Source: Parcubacteria group bacterium GW2011_GWA1_47_8
GTDB taxonomy: Bacteria; Patescibacteriota; Minisyncoccia; Phycocordibacterales; UBA1550
Direction: 5' to 3'
Assembly: GCA_000996605.1 (NCBI GenBank)
Contig: LCOP01000022.1
Coordinates: 8,868 to 29,561 of the forward strand
DNA: 20,694 nucleotides
Every line of letters begins with the position of its first letter. Position 1 is the first letter of the stretch. The position numbers were made by a program, and so were the translations under genes. The notes below the pieces were generated by a model. That model was not told where the DNA came from. It searched no databases and was given only the letters and a program-made list of their open reading frames with translations. Positions 20,172 through 20,694 of this stretch are shown here, piece after piece.

Positions 20172-20692
20172 TTAATGGCGGGCCACGTGGTGGAAAGCCA
20201 TGTCGCTATCGCTTTTTCATCTCGCTCCCGCGACCTTCTATTCGGCTTTTGACATGAAAAACCGAAGCGCTTGAGCGTATGCCACAGTGACCGGTCTTCG
20301 TACGTCACGCTTGTTTTCTTTTTGATATGATCGGCAATTCTTTTAATCGTCCAGAAGTCGGTATCATACCCGCACTTCTTTGCCCCATTCAGTATGTCTT
20401 TCCGCACCTCCTTCTCTTGCTCTGGAGTCAGTTTCGATACCCTCCCGTACACGCCTTTCTTGAGACCTTTTACCCCTTCTCTCTCCCACTCTTTTTTCCA
20501 TTGATATACGGCCGTCCTCGTCACGCCGAACTTGTTCGCTATCCATATGACGCTTTTGTTTGTATTAAAATATTGTGCCGCTTTCTTCCGCCGCTTCTCA
20601 AGGGCATCTTGAGAAAGCGCGCGGGACGGCGGGTGGTGTGATGTTTTCATCATTCCATTATATCACATGCAAAGGAGTTAGGTGAAGGTCAG
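19584..20692 (-). mobile_element. IS630-family insertion sequence, 1109 bp, complete
   Basis: Bounded by 25-bp terminal repeats inside TA/TA. The family duplicates TA on insertion; TA is seen at 19582-19583 and at 20693-20694. Counting TA, the ends match over 27 bases with one mismatch (TACTGACCTTCACC then C or T, then AACTCCTTTGCA). It encodes a two-frame transposase on the minus strand. The right end coincides with the end of the window. Confidence 0.88.
20159..20653 (-). CDS. IS630 transposase, N-terminal DNA-binding part (first frame)
   Basis: 164 aa with two helix-turn-helix units: VIWIANKFGVTRTAVYQWKK, then an IS630-type second domain (LTPEQEKEVRKDILNG ... WTIKRIADHIKKKTSVTYED ... LWHTLKRFGFSCQKPNRRSR), ending WLSTTWPAIKKGA. 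It stops just before the catalytic domain, which continues in the -1 frame from an A6G4 run (complement of 20164-20173). A TATAAT box (complement of 20657-20662) sits at the start codon, so translation may use the second ATG as a leaderless start. IS630-family fusion by slippage is known for some members; a disabling indel is the alternative. Confidence 0.88.
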   Translation of the reverse strand: MMKTSHHPPSRALSQDALEKRRKKAAQYFNTNKSVIWIANKFGVTRTAVYQWKKEWEREGVKGLKKGVYGRVSKLTPEQEKEVRKDILNGAKKCGYDTDFWTIKRIADHIKKKTSVTYEDRSLWHTLKRFGFSCQKPNRRSRERDEKAIATWLSTTWPAIKKGA

Positions 20693-20694
20693 TA
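20668..20694. repeat. Right terminal inverted repeat of the IS630 element (with TA)
   Basis: Complement of 19582-19608 with one mismatch; the final TA is the target-site base pair and the last bases of the window. Confidence 0.88.

Overview
The window looks like a chromosomal segment of a Candidate Phyla Radiation (Patescibacteria, Parcubacteria-like) bacterium. That placement is inference from several features. Housekeeping proteins are pared down: ValS is about 730 aa and has no C-terminal arm. Single-pass and pilin-like membrane proteins of CPR style are present. Several promoters sit so close to their start codons that the transcripts would be leaderless. tRNA genes are scattered singly and two of three lack an encoded CCA. 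Intergenic space is full of short degenerate repeats. UGA is used as a normal stop codon.

Layout. 1-4171 (mostly +): the 3'-most part of murJ (lipid II flippase), lepA (EF4), a 36-aa membrane peptide on the minus strand, and an ftsB/divIC-like division gene. 4183-5702: a tRNA-Gly(CCC) followed by a 1.4-kb accessory islet. A 19-bp duplicate of the tRNA 3' end closes it. It holds a possible BECR-type nuclease gene, a gene remnant and a highly structured non-coding element. 5740-9626 (+): a glutaredoxin, tRNA-Arg(CCT), a gene remnant, a 645-aa membrane-anchored protein with a pilin-like C-terminal domain, a YjdF-family membrane protein and two small proteins. 9654-10916: tRNA-Phe(GAA), then hsp20 and prsW on the minus strand, in one overlapping run with valS (10898-13087). 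13088-13462: a non-coding stretch with three palindromic elements, including perfect palindromes of 32 and 46 bp. 13463-15457 (minus): tsaD, heavily expanded, and a membrane protein of unknown function. 15643-18884 (+): a compact cell-envelope lipid cluster (DedA-like, GT4 glycosyltransferase, alpha/beta hydrolase, sphingomyelin-synthase/PAP2-like). 18952-20694: a small unknown gene, back-to-back terminators, a large palindromic element and a complete IS630-family insertion sequence that ends exactly at the window edge.

The strongest unusual signal is that the short repeats are not confined to intergenic DNA. tsaD carries three in-frame segments that read as repeat or palindrome DNA. One is the AAAGTC-type repeat that also flanks lepA. 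Another is a decamer-periodic CGCGGA repeat that also appears in frame inside valS. All fall in loops between conserved motifs and leave the catalytic motifs intact. This resembles the Rickettsia palindromic elements that insert into reading frames. Other notable points are the tRNA-Gly-bounded islet, an hsp20 with an apparent internal deletion, and an IS630 transposase that is split by a -1 shift and whose stop codon is completed by target-site DNA.
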